A stretch of DNA of 64,000 bases from Sutcliffiella horikoshii DSM 8719 (GCA_001648575.1 LQXN01000067.1:186001-250000), one strand, 5' to 3'; positions 48,179-58,800 are shown, counted from the first letter of the stretch. Program-made: numbers and translations. The notes: a model not told the origin generated them from the letters alone.

Positions 48179-49480
48179 TTAATTTTTTACAAAATTCTGA
48201 ATTGTTTCCAACACTCTCCTAGCATGAGCTTCATTACGTTCTTGCTTGTTCTTGATTTTTTTCGGCAGGTCCGGAAATAGCCCGAAGTTTGCATTCATCG
48301 GTTGGAAGTTTTTCGAATTTGTTGCAGTAATATAGTTCGCCATGCTTCCAATAGCTGTTTCCTTTGGAAAAACTAGCGGCTCAAGTCCTTGTACAAGTCT
48401 AGCAGCATTGAGCCCTGCAACAAGGCCTGAAGCCGCAGACTCTACATACCCTTCCACGCCTGTCATTTGTCCGGCAAAGAACAGGTCCTCTCTTGCCTTG
48501 AATTGATAGGTTGGTTTAAGCAGATTTGGTGAATTGATGAAAGTATTACGGTGCATTACACCATATCGTACAATTTCAGCATTCTCCAAGCCAGGTATTA
48601 AACGAATCACTTCTTTTTGAGGACCCCACTTTAAATGTGTCTGAAAACCAACAATGTTATATAACGTGCCTGCTGCATCATCCTGACGAAGCTGCACGAC
48701 GGCAAATGGACGTTTGTCCGTTTTAGGGTCTTCAAGTCCCACAGGTTTCATCGGGCCGAACAACATTGTTTTCTTTCCACGGTTTGCCATTACTTCAATC
48801 GGCATGCACCCTTCAAAGAAAATCTCCTTCTCAAACTCTTTTAAAGGAACCGTTTCAGCCTCCACCAATGCATTGTAGAATCGATCAAACTGCTCTTCGG
48901 TCATCGGACAGTTCAAGTATGCAGCTTCCCCTTTATCGTATCTGGATTTTAAATAAACAATATCCATGTCGATGCTGTCTTTTTCAATGATCGGTGCAGC
49001 TGCGTCGTAGAAGTAAAGGTATTCCTCCCCGGTTAGTGAACGAAGTTGATCTGACAGGGACTTGGATGTCAATGGGCCAGTTGCAATGATCGTCGGCCCT
49101 TCTGGAATTTGTTCCATTTCTTCATTGAATACGGTCACATTCGGATGCTCTTTGACACGCTCTGTTACTTTCGCAGCAAATTCATGCCTGTCCACGGCAA
49201 GAGCACCTCCTGCCGGTACAGCGCAGTCGTCTGCAGAACGGATAATGACAGAATCCAGTAATCGCATTTCTTCTTTTAATACTCCTACTGCATTTGTCAG
49301 GTTGTTGGCACGAAGTGAATTCGAACAAACAAGCTCGGCAAATTTATCTGTATGATGAGCCGGGGTTTGTTTCACCGGTCGCATTTCATAGAGGTTTACT
49401 TGTATCCCTTTGTTTGCCAACTGCCATGCAGCTTCACTTCCTGCAAGCCCGGCACCAATTACATTAACTGTTGTTGTCAT
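48179..49480 (-). CDS. trmFO: Methylenetetrahydrofolate-tRNA-(uracil-5-)-methyltransferase TrmFO (Gid)
   Basis: A flavoprotein of about 433 residues that makes m5U54 in tRNA using methylene-THF. The N-terminal FAD site is [18 protein letters not shown]. Conserved blocks include [24 protein letters not shown] and [30 protein letters not shown] start at ATG 49480, 9 bases after GGAGG; a longer upstream frame overlaps the topA terminator and is not supported. Confidence 0.96.
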   Translation of the reverse strand: MTTTVNVIGAGLAGSEAAWQLANKGIQVNLYEMRPVKQTPAHHTDKFAELVCSNSLRANNLTNAVGVLKEEMRLLDSVIIRSADDCAVPAGGALAVDRHEFAAKVTERVKEHPNVTVFNEEMEQIPEGPTIIATGPLTSKSLSDQLRSLTGEEYLYFYDAAAPIIEKDSIDMDIVYLKSRYDKGEAAYLNCPMTEEQFDRFYNALVEAETVPLKEFEKEIFFEGCMPIEVMANRGKKTMLFGPMKPVGLEDPKTDKRPFAVVQLRQDDAAGTLYNIVGFQTHLKWGPQKEVIRLIPGLENAEIVRYGVMHRNTFINSPNLLKPTYQFKAREDLFFAGQMTGVEGYVESAASGLVAGLNAARLVQGLEPLVFPKETAIGSMANYITATNSKNFQPMNANFGLFPDLPKKIKNKQERNEAHARRVLETIQNFVKN

Positions 49481-49525
49481 AACTAGATTCCTCCAAATAC
49501 GTTGTAAAATTGTTTTACCACAAAG

Positions 49526-49562
49526 GAAAAAGGGCTGACATAACCGCTTCAGTGTCAGTCCC
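49526..49562 (-). terminator. Intrinsic terminator after topA
   Basis: On the minus strand GGG(A)CTGACA pairs with TGTCAGCCC (9 bp with one bulge), followed by TTTTTCC. It is about 20 bases after the topA stop. Confidence 0.8.
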
Positions 49563-49581
49563 CTCATCCCAACCTAATTGC

Positions 49582-51660
49582 TTAACCCTGTGGCTCTTCT
49601 TTATAGTCACACTCTACACATTGTACCTGAACACCTTTTTTAAGCTTTTTCTCAACCAGCAAGGATTCACACTTAGGACATTTCCTGGCGATAGGCTTAT
49701 CCCATGAAAGGAATTCACAGGAAGGGTACTGGTCACAACCATAGAAGATGCGTTTCTTCTTACTCTTTCTTTCGACAATATTCCCTTTTTCACATTTAGG
49801 GCAAGGTACACCTATATCTTTTACGATTGGTTTAGTGTTCCGACAATCTGGGAAGTTAGAGCATGCCATGAACTTTCCATATCTACCCATTTTGTAGACC
49901 ATCTCATGACCGCATAATTCGCAATCCTCACCGGCTGGTTCATCTTTGATTTCTATTTCCTGCATTTCCAGCTCCGCTTTTTCAAGGCGCTTGGCAAATT
50001 CGTGATAGAAACCATCTATAATGTTAACCCAATTCACTTTTCCATCTTCCACATTATCCAGGTTCGTTTCCAAGTCTGCAGTAAATTCCACATTTATTAT
50101 TTCTGGGAAGAACTCCAAGATAAGTTGAATGACAATCTCCCCAAGCTCAGTTGGGACAAATCGTTTATTATCAAGAGCCACATAGCCACGCTTTTGGATA
50201 GTGTCAAGAGTCGGAGCATATGTGGACGGTCTCCCGATTCCCAACTCTTCAAGCGTCCTTACAAGACGGGCTTCTGTGTATCTTGGCGGTGGTTGAGTAA
50301 AATGCTGTTTAGGATCTATATCTTTGGAAAAGACTGTGTCGCCTTTCTCCAAAGGCGGAAGAAGGTTTTCTTTTTCTTCCTGCTGATCATCGTTTCCTTC
50401 TACATACACTTTCATAAAGCCGGCAAACTTAACCGTGGAGCCTGTCGCTCGGAACTGCACTTTATTTTGTGTCATATCCACACTGACGGTATCCAATATG
50501 GCAGGAGCCATTTGACTTGCAACAAACCGTTCCCATATCAATTTATATAGGCGATATTGGTCTCTTGACAGATATTCTTTGATAGATAACGGGTCTTTCA
50601 TCGTAGAAGTCGGTCGTATCGCTTCATGGGCATCTTGTGCATTGCTTTTTTTCGTTTCTTTTCTTTCTTCATTGGAAACGAATTGTTTGCCATATGTTTT
50701 TTCGATGTATTCCGCTGCTTCTTTTTTTGCTGTTTCGGATATACGTGTCGAATCTGTACGCATATAGGTAATGAGACCGACCGTTCCTTCTTTGCCAAGC
50801 TCGATTCCCTCGTATAGCTGTTGAGCCATCATCATCGTTTTCTTTGCACGGAAATTTAACTTACGGGCAGCTTCCTGTTGCAGGGAAGAAGTAATGAAAG
50901 GTAGGGCGGGATTACGCTTGCGCTCTTTTTTTGTGACACTTTTCACTTCAAATGCATTGCCTTCTAGTTTCCCAAGAACCTCTTTGACTTCGGCTTCTGA
51001 ATTTAATTCTGTCTTCTTACCATCTATGCCGTAGAAATTCGCTTCAAATTCCTTGGATTTCCCTGTTAGGAATGAACTTTTGATAGACCAGTATTCTTCC
51101 GGTATGAAAGCATTTATTTCTTGCTCTCTTTCAATTACAAGTCGAACGGCAACGGATTGAACCCTGCCGGCACTCAAACCCTTTTTCACTTTCTTCCATA
51201 ATAAAGGGCTTATATTGTAACCTACAAGACGGTCTAGAATCCTTCTGGCCTGTTGTGCGTCAACTACATCTAGATTGATCGGCCTTGGATGTTTGAAAGA
51301 CTCTTTGATCGCATCTTTTGTTATTTCATTAAATACAACTCTGCAGTCTGAAGTGATGTCAATATCAAGACTATGAGCAAGATGCCAAGCAATCGCTTCC
51401 CCTTCGCGATCCGGGTCAGCTGCGAGAAAGATTTTCTTTGCTTTTTTGGCAGCTGTCTTAAGTTCCTTCAGGACAGGTCCTTTGCCTCGAATGGTAATAT
51501 ACTTTGGTTCAAATTCATGATCCACATTCACGCCCATTTGGCTTTTAGGAAGGTCTCTGACATGTCCCATGGAAGCTTTCACTTTATATTTTTTTCCTAG
51601 ATAACGTTCGATTGTTTTTGCTTTTGCGGGTGATTCCACAATAACTAGATAATCTGACAT
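49582..51660 (-). CDS. topA: DNA topoisomerase I
   Basis: A type IA topoisomerase of about 692 residues. The Toprim domain at the N-terminus has [19 protein letters not shown] and [18 protein letters not shown]. The active-site Tyr lies in [14 protein letters not shown], and three C-terminal Cys4 zinc ribbons follow (CELC...C, CPKC...C, CPKC...C). It relaxes negative supercoils. I start at ATG 51660 (MSDYLVI); a TTG at 51666 lies closer to the GAGGAGG site and is the alternative. Confidence 0.97.
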   Translation of the reverse strand: MSDYLVIVESPAKAKTIERYLGKKYKVKASMGHVRDLPKSQMGVNVDHEFEPKYITIRGKGPVLKELKTAAKKAKKIFLAADPDREGEAIAWHLAHSLDIDITSDCRVVFNEITKDAIKESFKHPRPINLDVVDAQQARRILDRLVGYNISPLLWKKVKKGLSAGRVQSVAVRLVIEREQEINAFIPEEYWSIKSSFLTGKSKEFEANFYGIDGKKTELNSEAEVKEVLGKLEGNAFEVKSVTKKERKRNPALPFITSSLQQEAARKLNFRAKKTMMMAQQLYEGIELGKEGTVGLITYMRTDSTRISETAKKEAAEYIEKTYGKQFVSNEERKETKKSNAQDAHEAIRPTSTMKDPLSIKEYLSRDQYRLYKLIWERFVASQMAPAILDTVSVDMTQNKVQFRATGSTVKFAGFMKVYVEGNDDQQEEKENLLPPLEKGDTVFSKDIDPKQHFTQPPPRYTEARLVRTLEELGIGRPSTYAPTLDTIQKRGYVALDNKRFVPTELGEIVIQLILEFFPEIINVEFTADLETNLDNVEDGKVNWVNIIDGFYHEFAKRLEKAELEMQEIEIKDEPAGEDCELCGHEMVYKMGRYGKFMACSNFPDCRNTKPIVKDIGVPCPKCEKGNIVERKSKKKRIFYGCDQYPSCEFLSWDKPIARKCPKCESLLVEKKLKKGVQVQCVECDYKEEPQG

Positions 51661-51800
51661 TCTCAATAATCCTCCTCAAGAGGGTAAATTCTTAGAAAAA
51701 ACATGATGTGGAGTTTTCTCAAAGTTTTTAGCTTCTATGATTAATTTTAAATAAGTAAAAGTGTAATTATTATTTGCATTCCCATTTAGAAATCTTCACC

Positions 51801-51830
51801 ATTATCAAATATTATGTAACCGTTTGTCAA
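51801..51830 (-). promoter_or_regulatory. Predicted SigA promoter of topA
   Basis: The minus strand reads TTGACA, an 18-base spacer, GATAAT: a perfect -35 and a 5/6 -10. It is about 140 bases before topA. Confidence 0.6.
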
Positions 51831-51997
51831 ACAGGACTGCGTATTTATTCTATTTTCCTAGATTCCAATTTGATAAACATTCACATATTAGTTTATGTAT
51901 TATATGTAGACACAGAATGTACTTTATATACTTCACTCAGATAACTTTTATCCGGCAGGTCAAGATGATAACGACATTATAATGTAGAAATACCATC

Positions 51998-52033
51998 CAG
52001 AAAAGGGTACAAGATGTAATATCATTGTACCCT
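51998..52033 (-). terminator. Intrinsic terminator downstream of dprA
   Basis: On the minus strand AGGGTACAA pairs with TTGTACCCT (9 bp, with weaker inner pairs), followed by TTTCTGG. It is about 100 bases after the dprA stop. Confidence 0.65.
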
Positions 52034-52135
52034 ATAATAATATAGACATATATTCATTTGTAAAGCTTAAATCAAAAAATCTATGGAAAAAGTGAACGTT
52101 CTTTGTCACTTCCACTTAATTTGTTTGATTTTTTT

Positions 52136-53023
52136 TCATCTGACCGATATCCACCCCTTCAACTCTTCAAGAATATCATTTGGTTCTGTAACAAGTTTGG
52201 CCCCTTGCTTGATAAGGGAGTTCGTTCCTTGTGAAGTTTCTGAGAGAATCGAACCAGGTACAGCAAATACCTCCCTGCCCTGTTCCATCGCTTGATCGGC
52301 AGTTATGAGGGATCCACTTCTTTCTTTGGCTTCCACGACAAGTACACCCTCACTCAATCCGCTGATGATGCGGTTCCTCTTTGGAAAATTCCATTTTGTT
52401 GGAGCTGTGTATGGGGGGTATTCGGAGAGTAGAAGGTTATTTTGGGATATGAAGTGCGCTATTCCCTCATGCTCTTTCGGGTAAATATTGAATATTCCGC
52501 TTCCAAGTACCGCAATCGTATTTCCGCCATTATCCATCGCGAGACTGTGTGCCTGGATGTCCACTCCTTTTGCCAACCCGCTCACTATCGTAAATTTATC
52601 TTGAAGGAGCGGCGGTATCAATTTCATTAACACCTCTCTGCCATAGTGAGACATCATTCTGGCACCCACCACACCTATCATCCTGGTTTTCAGAAGGTCT
52701 TGATTGCCCTTAACATATAAAACGAGGGGAGGATCATAGATTTCTTTCAGCAGGGGCGGATATTCTTGATCTAGGATGGTTATCAGCTTGATGTTTTGTT
52801 CATTGTATATGGAAAGTAGCTTTATGATGTTGTTCTGTCGGATGTAGAGGTGGATTGTTTCTGCCTGCTGGTGAGTGATGGAGTAAAAGGAAGCAATATC
52901 AGATGGCGAGAGCACATAAAGATGATCTAGGTTGGGGTCGTGTTCGAGAATTTTTCTTAATGTTTTGCAGCTTAGTCGGGGACAGTGGTGGAGGGTGATT
53001 AATCTTTGTTTCGACAATTGCAT
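52136..53023 (-). CDS. dprA: DNA-processing protein DprA (Smf)
   Basis: A 295-residue protein with an N-terminal helical region and the DprA Rossmann domain. It shows YPPLLKEIYDPPLVLYVKGN, IGVVGARMMSHYGREVL (the family usually has GSR or GAR here), IVSGLAKGVDIQAHSLAM, GGNTIAVLGSGI and FPKRNRIISGLS. It protects incoming single strands and loads RecA in transformation. I saw no ComK-type box upstream. The usual winged-helix C-terminus is short or absent. Confidence 0.95.
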   Translation of the reverse strand: MQLSKQRLITLHHCPRLSCKTLRKILEHDPNLDHLYVLSPSDIASFYSITHQQAETIHLYIRQNNIIKLLSIYNEQNIKLITILDQEYPPLLKEIYDPPLVLYVKGNQDLLKTRMIGVVGARMMSHYGREVLMKLIPPLLQDKFTIVSGLAKGVDIQAHSLAMDNGGNTIAVLGSGIFNIYPKEHEGIAHFISQNNLLLSEYPPYTAPTKWNFPKRNRIISGLSEGVLVVEAKERSGSLITADQAMEQGREVFAVPGSILSETSQGTNSLIKQGAKLVTEPNDILEELKGWISVR

Positions 53024-53126
53024 ATTATGCGCGCACCTCTTTCGTTTTTTAACTGTTTTGGTTTTTCAGGTGGGGCTTCAGGCATTTCATATAAAATGCT
53101 ATGGAGGCTCGATTTAATGTTTTGCT

Positions 53127-53163
53127 GAAAAAACAGAAAGAGGGATAGCCTCTCGACTACCCC
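53127..53163 (-). terminator. Intrinsic terminator after sucD
   Basis: On the minus strand GGGGTAG pairs with CTATCCC (7 bp, one G-U, 8-base loop), followed by TCTTTCTGTTTTTT. It is 13 bases after the sucD stop. Confidence 0.75.
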
Positions 53164-53175
53164 GTTTTCAATCTA

Positions 53176-54078
53176 TCAGTGAGTTTTACATTTTTCGTAA
53201 ATGCCTTGATCCTTGATGACCTTAATAAGCGTTTCACCCATAACAGATGGAGTATCCGCCACTTCAATGCCACACTCATTCATCACACGAATCTTCTCAT
53301 CTGCAGTACCTTTACCGCCAGAGATGATTGCTCCTGCATGACCCATACGCTTGCCAGGAGGTGCAGTACGGCCGCCGATGAAGCCGACAACAGGTTTAGT
53401 CATGTTCTCTTTAACCCATAGAGCTGCTTCTTCTTCAGCTGTTCCACCGATTTCACCGATCATGATAACCGCATACGTATCTTCATCTTCATTGAATGCT
53501 TTTAATACATCAATGAAATCAGTACCGTTAACCGGGTCTCCACCGATACCTACCGCTGTAGATTGACCGATGCCTTCTTGGGATAATTGGTGAACCGCTT
53601 CGTACGTCAATGTACCAGAACGGGAAACAACCCCAACATGGCCCTTAGTGTGGATATAACCAGGCATGATTCCGATTTTGCACTCGCCAGGAGTGATAAC
53701 GCCCGGGCAGTTAGGACCAACAAGACGAGTCTTTTTTCCTTCCATATAACGCTTCACTTTTACCATATCAAGTACTGGAATATGTTCTGTGATACATATA
53801 GCCAAATCAAGCTCTGCATCTACCGCTTCCATGATTGCATCTGCAGCAAAAGGAGCCGGTACATAGATGACAGATGCATTTGCACCAGTAGCCTTGACAG
53901 CTTCTTCTACTGTATGGAATACAGGTACACCTTCAACTTCAGTGCCGCCTTTACCTGGTGTAACCCCACCAACGATTTGTGTGCCATACTCAAGCATTTG
54001 CTTTGTATGGAACAACGCTGTGGAACCAGTAATACCTTGTACGATTACTTTTGTATCTTTATTAATGAATACACTCAT
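53176..54078 (-). CDS. sucD: Succinyl-CoA synthetase alpha subunit
   Basis: A 300-residue ADP/GDP-forming ligase subunit. The CoA-binding Rossmann domain has [33 protein letters not shown]. The catalytic His region is [28 protein letters not shown], where GHAGA carries the phosphohistidine. [20 protein letters not shown] is also typical. With SucC it interconverts succinyl-CoA and succinate in the TCA cycle. Confidence 0.98.
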   Translation of the reverse strand: MSVFINKDTKVIVQGITGSTALFHTKQMLEYGTQIVGGVTPGKGGTEVEGVPVFHTVEEAVKATGANASVIYVPAPFAADAIMEAVDAELDLAICITEHIPVLDMVKVKRYMEGKKTRLVGPNCPGVITPGECKIGIMPGYIHTKGHVGVVSRSGTLTYEAVHQLSQEGIGQSTAVGIGGDPVNGTDFIDVLKAFNEDEDTYAVIMIGEIGGTAEEEAALWVKENMTKPVVGFIGGRTAPPGKRMGHAGAIISGGKGTADEKIRVMNECGIEVADTPSVMGETLIKVIKDQGIYEKCKTH

Positions 54079-54096
54079 GAATGTCCCCTGCCTTTC

Positions 54097-55257
54097 TTAT
54101 CCTACTTGCGCTACGATTTTTTGTGCACCATCAGCCATTGATTCCGCTGCTACGATGTTTAAGCCAGACTCACGTAAGATTTGTTTTCCTAAGTCTACGT
54201 TTGTACCTTCCAGACGTACTACTAGAGGAACTTCAAGTCCTACTTGTTTCGCTGCTTCCACAACTCCTGTAGCAATGATGTCACACTTCATGATTCCACC
54301 GAAAATGTTAACGAAAATACCTTTTACATTATCATCAGAAAGGATAATTTTGAAAGCTTCTGTCACTTTCTCAGCAGTCGCACCGCCCCCAACGTCCAGG
54401 AAGTTAGCGGGGTCTCCACCATAATGTTTGATAATATCCATCGTAGCCATCGCAAGACCGGCACCATTTACCATACATCCGATGTTTCCATCAAGTGAAA
54501 TGTAGCTTAGATCGTATTTGGATGCTTCGATTTCTTTTGCATCTTCTTCTTCCAAGTCACGATATTCTACAATGTCCTTATGACGGTATAGAGCATTGGC
54601 ATCAAAGTTAAGCTTCGCATCCAGTGCCATTACCTTCGCATCACCTGTAACCACAAGAGGATTGATTTCTGCGATAGAGCAGTCCTTTTCCACAAACGCA
54701 GTGTAAAGGCTCATCATGAATTTAACTGCTTGTCCGACCAATTCTTTCGGAATGTTGATGTTAAATGCAATACGGCGAGCTTGGAAGCCAGTTAAACCAA
54801 CAACAGGATCCACTACTTCTTTGAAGATTTTTTCAGGCGTTTGCTCTGCCACTTCTTCAATTTCCGTTCCGCCTTCTTCAGATGCCATTAACACGACACG
54901 GGAAGTTGCACGATCTAATACAAGACCAATATAGTATTCTTTCTTGATGTCGCATCCTTCTTCGATAAGTAAGCGTTTTACTTCTTTACCTTCAGGGCCA
55001 GTTTGATGAGTGATCAACGTTTTACCCAGGATTTCACCTGCGTATTCGCGAACTTCATCCAAGTTTTTAGCAACCTTCACTCCGCCGGCTTTACCGCGGC
55101 CGCCAGCGTGAATCTGCGCCTTCACTACACAAATTTCCGTTCCCAGTTCTTTTGCGGCTTCTACTGCTTCTTCAACAGTGAATGCTACACGGCCGTTTGG
55201 AACAGCCACCCCGTATTTTCTGAGGATCTCTTTTCCTTGATATTCATGGATATTCAT
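54097..55257 (-). CDS. sucC: Succinyl-CoA synthetase beta subunit
   Basis: A 386-residue subunit with an ATP-grasp domain at the N-terminus ([40 protein letters not shown]), the [11 protein letters not shown] block, and a C-terminal CoA-ligase domain ([52 protein letters not shown]). It is the first gene of sucCD, with a strong promoter and long leader upstream. Confidence 0.98.
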   Translation of the reverse strand: MNIHEYQGKEILRKYGVAVPNGRVAFTVEEAVEAAKELGTEICVVKAQIHAGGRGKAGGVKVAKNLDEVREYAGEILGKTLITHQTGPEGKEVKRLLIEEGCDIKKEYYIGLVLDRATSRVVLMASEEGGTEIEEVAEQTPEKIFKEVVDPVVGLTGFQARRIAFNINIPKELVGQAVKFMMSLYTAFVEKDCSIAEINPLVVTGDAKVMALDAKLNFDANALYRHKDIVEYRDLEEEDAKEIEASKYDLSYISLDGNIGCMVNGAGLAMATMDIIKHYGGDPANFLDVGGGATAEKVTEAFKIILSDDNVKGIFVNIFGGIMKCDIIATGVVEAAKQVGLEVPLVVRLEGTNVDLGKQILRESGLNIVAAESMADGAQKIVAQVG

Positions 55258-55302
55258 TTCCCATCCTCCTATCTTATGTATAACAGAACATTATTTAAAA
55301 AT

Positions 55303-55316
55303 AGACTGCGCTTTCA
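55303..55316 (-). promoter_or_regulatory. Candidate CcpA cre site in the sucC leader
   Basis: The minus-strand TGAAAGCGCAGTCT matches the cre pattern TGWAANCGNTNNCW at all but one fixed position. It lies downstream of the predicted promoter, where CcpA could act as a roadblock. This is a pattern match only. Confidence 0.4.
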
Positions 55317-55428
55317 TTTTATTAAATGCGCCATCAAATGTCTACCTTTCTGCAAAAATATTATACTATTTTCAAAAAATTAATAGATTGACATCTGAAT
55401 ATGTCGACAAAATCAACCTGTAGCGCAA

Positions 55429-55457
55429 AATATAATGTTATTTGACAGATAATTCAA
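55429..55457 (-). promoter_or_regulatory. Predicted SigA promoter of sucCD
   Basis: The minus strand reads TTGAAT, a 17-base spacer, TATATT. It lies 27 bases after the ylqH stop, giving a leader of about 165 bases. A second -10-like TATAAT at 55360-55365 lacks a good -35. Confidence 0.65.
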
Positions 55458-55483
55458 TCTTCTTTCGTTATGCTGAAAAACTT

Positions 55484-55780
55484 TCACGTGGACTTTTTCA
55501 CATTCTTTTCCGCTTGTTCATGGAGGTTGTAAACAAATGCCAGAACCTCTGCCACGACCTCATACAGCTCTTCAGGTATTATTTCATTCAGCTCGAGTTC
55601 CATCAAGATTTCCAAAAGGGCTTCGTCTTCTTGAACTGGTATTTGATGCTTTTTTGCTTCTTCCATAATGTTTTCTGCAATAATACCTGCCCCTTTCGCC
55701 TTTACAACAGGTGCAGCGGTTTTCGCTTGCTCGTATTTGATTGCTACAGCTTTTTTTCTCTTTTGTTGGTCCTTATTCAT
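55484..55780 (-). CDS. ylqH: FlhB C-terminal domain-like protein YlqH
   Basis: A cytoplasmic protein of only 98 residues. It matches the part of FlhB that follows the self-cleavage site: KKAVAIKYEQAKTAAPVVKAKGAGIIAENIMEEAKKHQIPVQED, then ELNEIIPEELYEVVAEVLAFVYNLHEQ. FlhB in this window has HYAIALKYEAEKGDAPIVLAKG at the same place and ends IPEEFFQAVAEILAYVYRLQ. It lacks membrane helices and the NPTH motif. Its start overlaps the ylqG stop by 4 bases. Its function is unknown. Confidence 0.88.
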   Translation of the reverse strand: MNKDQQKRKKAVAIKYEQAKTAAPVVKAKGAGIIAENIMEEAKKHQIPVQEDEALLEILMELELNEIIPEELYEVVAEVLAFVYNLHEQAEKNVKKST

Positions 55781-57105
55781 ATTTTAATATCCACCCCTAT
55801 ATCAGTAGGAATAAGAATTTTCTTAAAAAAATCCACAGCCATGCCACCTGGTTCCTCCTGCTCTTTCCGTTCCGCTTTCACTGAGCTCAGGGTAAAGCCC
55901 TTTGCGGAAAGGCTTTTCTTAAGAAGCGCTGTACCATTCTGAAGTAGCAACTCCATCCCCGGATAGGAATGTTGCAGGGAGAGGTTGACTACCTTCTGCT
56001 GGACAAATACATCCACCATGACAGATGAAAATACAGGCAGATCTAAAAAAATCACGATGCGGCAATAGTCCGGATCAAGCATGTCTTCTTTTTTCTTTGA
56101 GCTAATATGTACATACCATTCCTTTGCTTCTTCATTCATTTTGATAGGGATGGGCATAAAAAGATGGTGAAGATTGCCTTCTTCTCTGGAAAGCAGCTGG
56201 AAACCTGTTAATTTGGTGAGCAGCTGGGTTATCGCACTTTTTTCTTCAGACGTTTCCACTTGTTGCAGATAATTCATCAATAATGGTTTCAATTGCTCCA
56301 TTTTCACCTCAGATAAAGGTTGATTGTGCCGGATCATTTCACTTAATCCTCTTTCAAAGTCAAGGCCAAGCAAGGAAACAACCTGCCTGATAAAGTGAAT
56401 AGCTTCTGCTTTTGTATGGAGTGTTTGCGACTGCTGCATCTGCTGAATGAGTTCTACTAGTTTCTGCTGTACAGGTGTTGGTGAAGCAGCCTTTTGAATA
56501 TCAGCTTCGATTTTAGCAAGTACTTGCAATACTTTTTCTTTTTCAGAGAACCCTGACAATACCATTTGGAGCTTTTCAGGGATATTTGAAACCCCAGTCC
56601 GGTTAACCAGTAATTTCAGCATCTCCATTGCCCGTTCCTTTTCTATGGCGGGGAGGGGGTCTATCATGCCTACAAGATGTTTTATAGCAGTCGGCGGTAT
56701 ACTTTCCCCTTTTGGAGTAAGCATAGCCTGAAGGCGCTCGTGAGTAGTTTGCAGGGGGGATGATAATTGCGACGGGCGAGCAGCCGGAACTCCAGCTGTA
56801 TCCTTTTCCACCTTGGAAGGGAGGGTCCGGGTGACAGCAGGCATTTTATCCGTAGGTATCAAATACAACCCTTCCGGCCCCTTCTTAACCTGAAAGAGAT
56901 ATTCCTTCCCGACCTCCACTTTCCCAAGGATGATAGACTTGGAAGTGACTGTACCATTTTGAATGGAAAAAAGAGCACCATTAAGCTGCTCCAATACCCT
57001 TGCTTGAAAAACCCTTCCAAGTATATTTGCTTGTGATTCGAGGGATGTCCTTCCTAACATCGACTCAGGACCTTTAGACTGGATCAATTGCCAGATATTC
57101 ATCAT
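55777..57105 (-). CDS. ylqG: FliK C-terminal-like protein YlqG
   Basis: A 442-residue protein with no membrane segment. The N-terminal part is Gln/Leu-rich and helical. The last 110 residues resemble the FliK C-terminal domain (IVIFLDLPVFSSVMVDVFVQQKVVNLSLQHSYPGMELLLQNGTALLKKSLSAKGFTLSSVKAE), with the same pattern of two strands, a helix, then a strand as in FliK. It is coupled to ylqH and follows rnhB by 12 bases. Family function is not established. A role related to hook-length or export switching is inference from the two partners. Confidence 0.83.
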   Translation of the reverse strand: MMNIWQLIQSKGPESMLGRTSLESQANILGRVFQARVLEQLNGALFSIQNGTVTSKSIILGKVEVGKEYLFQVKKGPEGLYLIPTDKMPAVTRTLPSKVEKDTAGVPAARPSQLSSPLQTTHERLQAMLTPKGESIPPTAIKHLVGMIDPLPAIEKERAMEMLKLLVNRTGVSNIPEKLQMVLSGFSEKEKVLQVLAKIEADIQKAASPTPVQQKLVELIQQMQQSQTLHTKAEAIHFIRQVVSLLGLDFERGLSEMIRHNQPLSEVKMEQLKPLLMNYLQQVETSEEKSAITQLLTKLTGFQLLSREEGNLHHLFMPIPIKMNEEAKEWYVHISSKKKEDMLDPDYCRIVIFLDLPVFSSVMVDVFVQQKVVNLSLQHSYPGMELLLQNGTALLKKSLSAKGFTLSSVKAERKEQEEPGGMAVDFFKKILIPTDIGVDIKI

Positions 57106-57117
57106 TATCTCCTTTAT

Positions 57118-57888
57118 TCAGTCAACCATTTCCTTAACAGGGGAGAATGATTGACGGTGTTCACGAGTCACTCCAGCCTTATGCAAAGCTGAAAGATGCT
57201 CTTGTGTACCGTATCCCATATTTTTGTCAAAACCGTAATGAGGAAATTCTCGGGCAAGGTTCTTCATATATGTATCCCTGGTCTCTTTTGCCAAAACAGA
57301 TGCTGCAGCGATGGATATGCTAATCGAATCCCCTTTAATGATGGGTGTCTGCCTTATGGGGAGATCCAATTTCATCGCATCAATAAGCAGGTGATCAGGT
57401 GTTCGGACCAGATTCTTCACTGCTTCGATCATCGCAAGCTTTGTCGCTTCATAAATATTGATTTGATCGATTATCTTGGAGTCTACCATTCCGATCCCAA
57501 AGCTTATCGCATGCTCTTTAATATAATGGAAAAAGCATTCCCTTTTCTGCTGATTCAACTTTTTTGAGTCAGTAAGTCCCGGCAAATGAAAATCCTCTGG
57601 TAATATGACTGCAGCAGCAATAACCGGACCTGCAAGCGGACCCCGTCCTACTTCATCGATCCCTGCGATATAACGGCATCCATCATTCCATAGGGAACGT
57701 TCGTATTTTTTCATTTCTTCAAACTGTTCAAGAAGTCCCTGATGTTCGTGTCTTCTCTTCTCCCATCTTTTCAGTAGCGCCTGGACACCTTTTCGTTCAT
57801 CGGCTCTGATCGACAAGATGAAGGGATCATCTTCATTTTTTACTTCTACCAGCATTCTTTCTATAACTTTTATCGGCTTCTTTTCCAT
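57118..57888 (-). CDS. rnhB: Ribonuclease HII
   Basis: A 256-residue enzyme that removes single ribonucleotides from DNA. The catalytic domain begins YIAGIDEVGRGPLAGPVIAAAVIL, carrying the Asp-Glu pair. LTDSKKLNQQKRE, LLIDAMKLDLP and KGDSISISIAAASVLAKETRD complete the active site. An N-terminal extension of about 70 residues is usual in Bacilli. The start ATG is 8 bases after GGAG. Confidence 0.96.
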   Translation of the reverse strand: MEKKPIKVIERMLVEVKNEDDPFILSIRADERKGVQALLKRWEKRRHEHQGLLEQFEEMKKYERSLWNDGCRYIAGIDEVGRGPLAGPVIAAAVILPEDFHLPGLTDSKKLNQQKRECFFHYIKEHAISFGIGMVDSKIIDQINIYEATKLAMIEAVKNLVRTPDHLLIDAMKLDLPIRQTPIIKGDSISISIAAASVLAKETRDTYMKNLAREFPHYGFDKNMGYGTQEHLSALHKAGVTREHRQSFSPVKEMVD

Positions 57889-57911
57889 GTTCTTAACTCC
57901 ATTTCCCCAAA

Positions 57912-57937
57912 AGAAAAAGGCTGTGCAAAAGACAGCC
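57912..57937 (-). terminator. Intrinsic terminator after rbgA
   Basis: On the minus strand GGCTGT pairs with ACAGCC (6 bp, 7-base loop), followed by TTTTTCTTTT. It lies between rbgA and rnhB, so rnhB may depend on partial read-through. Confidence 0.7.
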
Positions 57938-57942
57938 CTTCT

Positions 57943-58800
57943 TTAAAGTTTTTCCGGTCTTTCAAAGCTAAGCTTTCCAAGCTTTTCTTGACGGATCTCA
58001 CGGATGATCAATTCTGCGGTTTTATCATAATCAATAAGACCCCCGCTCATTTTGCATCCCCGTTTGAAGCCTATCGCATCAAAAAGATCCACGATATCTT
58101 CAGGTATTTCCTCAAGTCCATATCTGTCCTTTAACCGCTCAGGATATGCATCTGTCAGGAACCTTAGGGCAAATACAGCAATATCCTGTAGATTTATGAT
58201 TGTATCTTTGATGGCACCTGTCGTAGCTAAGCGGTAACCAACTTCCTGATCCTCAAATTTCGGCCAAAGTATCCCTGGAGTATCGAGCAACTCCAATTCC
58301 TTGCCTACTTTCACCCATTGCTGAGCTTTTGTCACACCTGGTCTGTCGCCAGTTTGTGCAATATTTTTCTTGGCAAGTCTATTGATCAACGTCGATTTCC
58401 CAACGTTCGGGATTCCGACGATCAAAGCCCTGATTGCTCTTGGTCTGATGCCGCGTGACTGCATTTTATCAAATTTCTCTTTTAGCAGTTCTTTAGACAA
58501 AGCAGCTATCTGCTGGATTCCTTTGCCAGTCTGTGAATCAATGGCAATAGCTTTTGTAGAAGAACCTGGCAAATTGAAATAATCCAACCACTCCCGCGTC
58601 ACCTTTGAGTCTGCCATATCCGCTTTATTCAACAAGATTATCCGCGGCTTATTTGTGATGATTTCATCAATCATCGGGTTCCGTGAGGAGACGGGGATCC
58701 GTGCATCCACCAGTTCGTAAACGATATCTATTAATTTTAGTTTTTCTGTCACCTGTCTGCGGGCTTTTGCCATATGTCCCGGAAACCATTGTATTGTCAT
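57943..58800 (-). CDS. rbgA: Ribosome biogenesis GTPase RbgA (YlqF)
   Basis: A circularly permuted GTPase of about 285 residues. The order G4 ([10 protein letters not shown]), then G1 ([15 protein letters not shown]), then G3 ([10 protein letters not shown]) is the mark of the family. [12 protein letters not shown] at the start and a C-terminal ANTAR-like helical domain are typical. It completes late 50S assembly. I start at ATG 58800, 8 bases after GGAGG; the longer frame upstream is not supported. Confidence 0.96.
   Translation of the reverse strand: MTIQWFPGHMAKARRQVTEKLKLIDIVYELVDARIPVSSRNPMIDEIITNKPRIILLNKADMADSKVTREWLDYFNLPGSSTKAIAIDSQTGKGIQQIAALSKELLKEKFDKMQSRGIRPRAIRALIVGIPNVGKSTLINRLAKKNIAQTGDRPGVTKAQQWVKVGKELELLDTPGILWPKFEDQEVGYRLATTGAIKDTIINLQDIAVFALRFLTDAYPERLKDRYGLEEIPEDIVDLFDAIGFKRGCKMSGGLIDYDKTAELIIREIRQEKLGKLSFERPEKL

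Larger units (their letters stand above)
51661..52135. other. 475-bp AT-rich gap between dprA and topA
   Basis: The gap holds the dprA terminator (near 52000-52033), a perfect 12-bp palindrome ACATTATAATGT (51974-51985), a predicted topA promoter (51801-51830) and a leader of about 135 bases. I see no gene in it on either strand. Confidence 0.6.

Noticed and set aside
53024-53130. ComK boxes upstream of dprA
   Set aside because: I looked for paired AAAAN5TTTT motifs and found none with correct spacing; only loose A runs are present.
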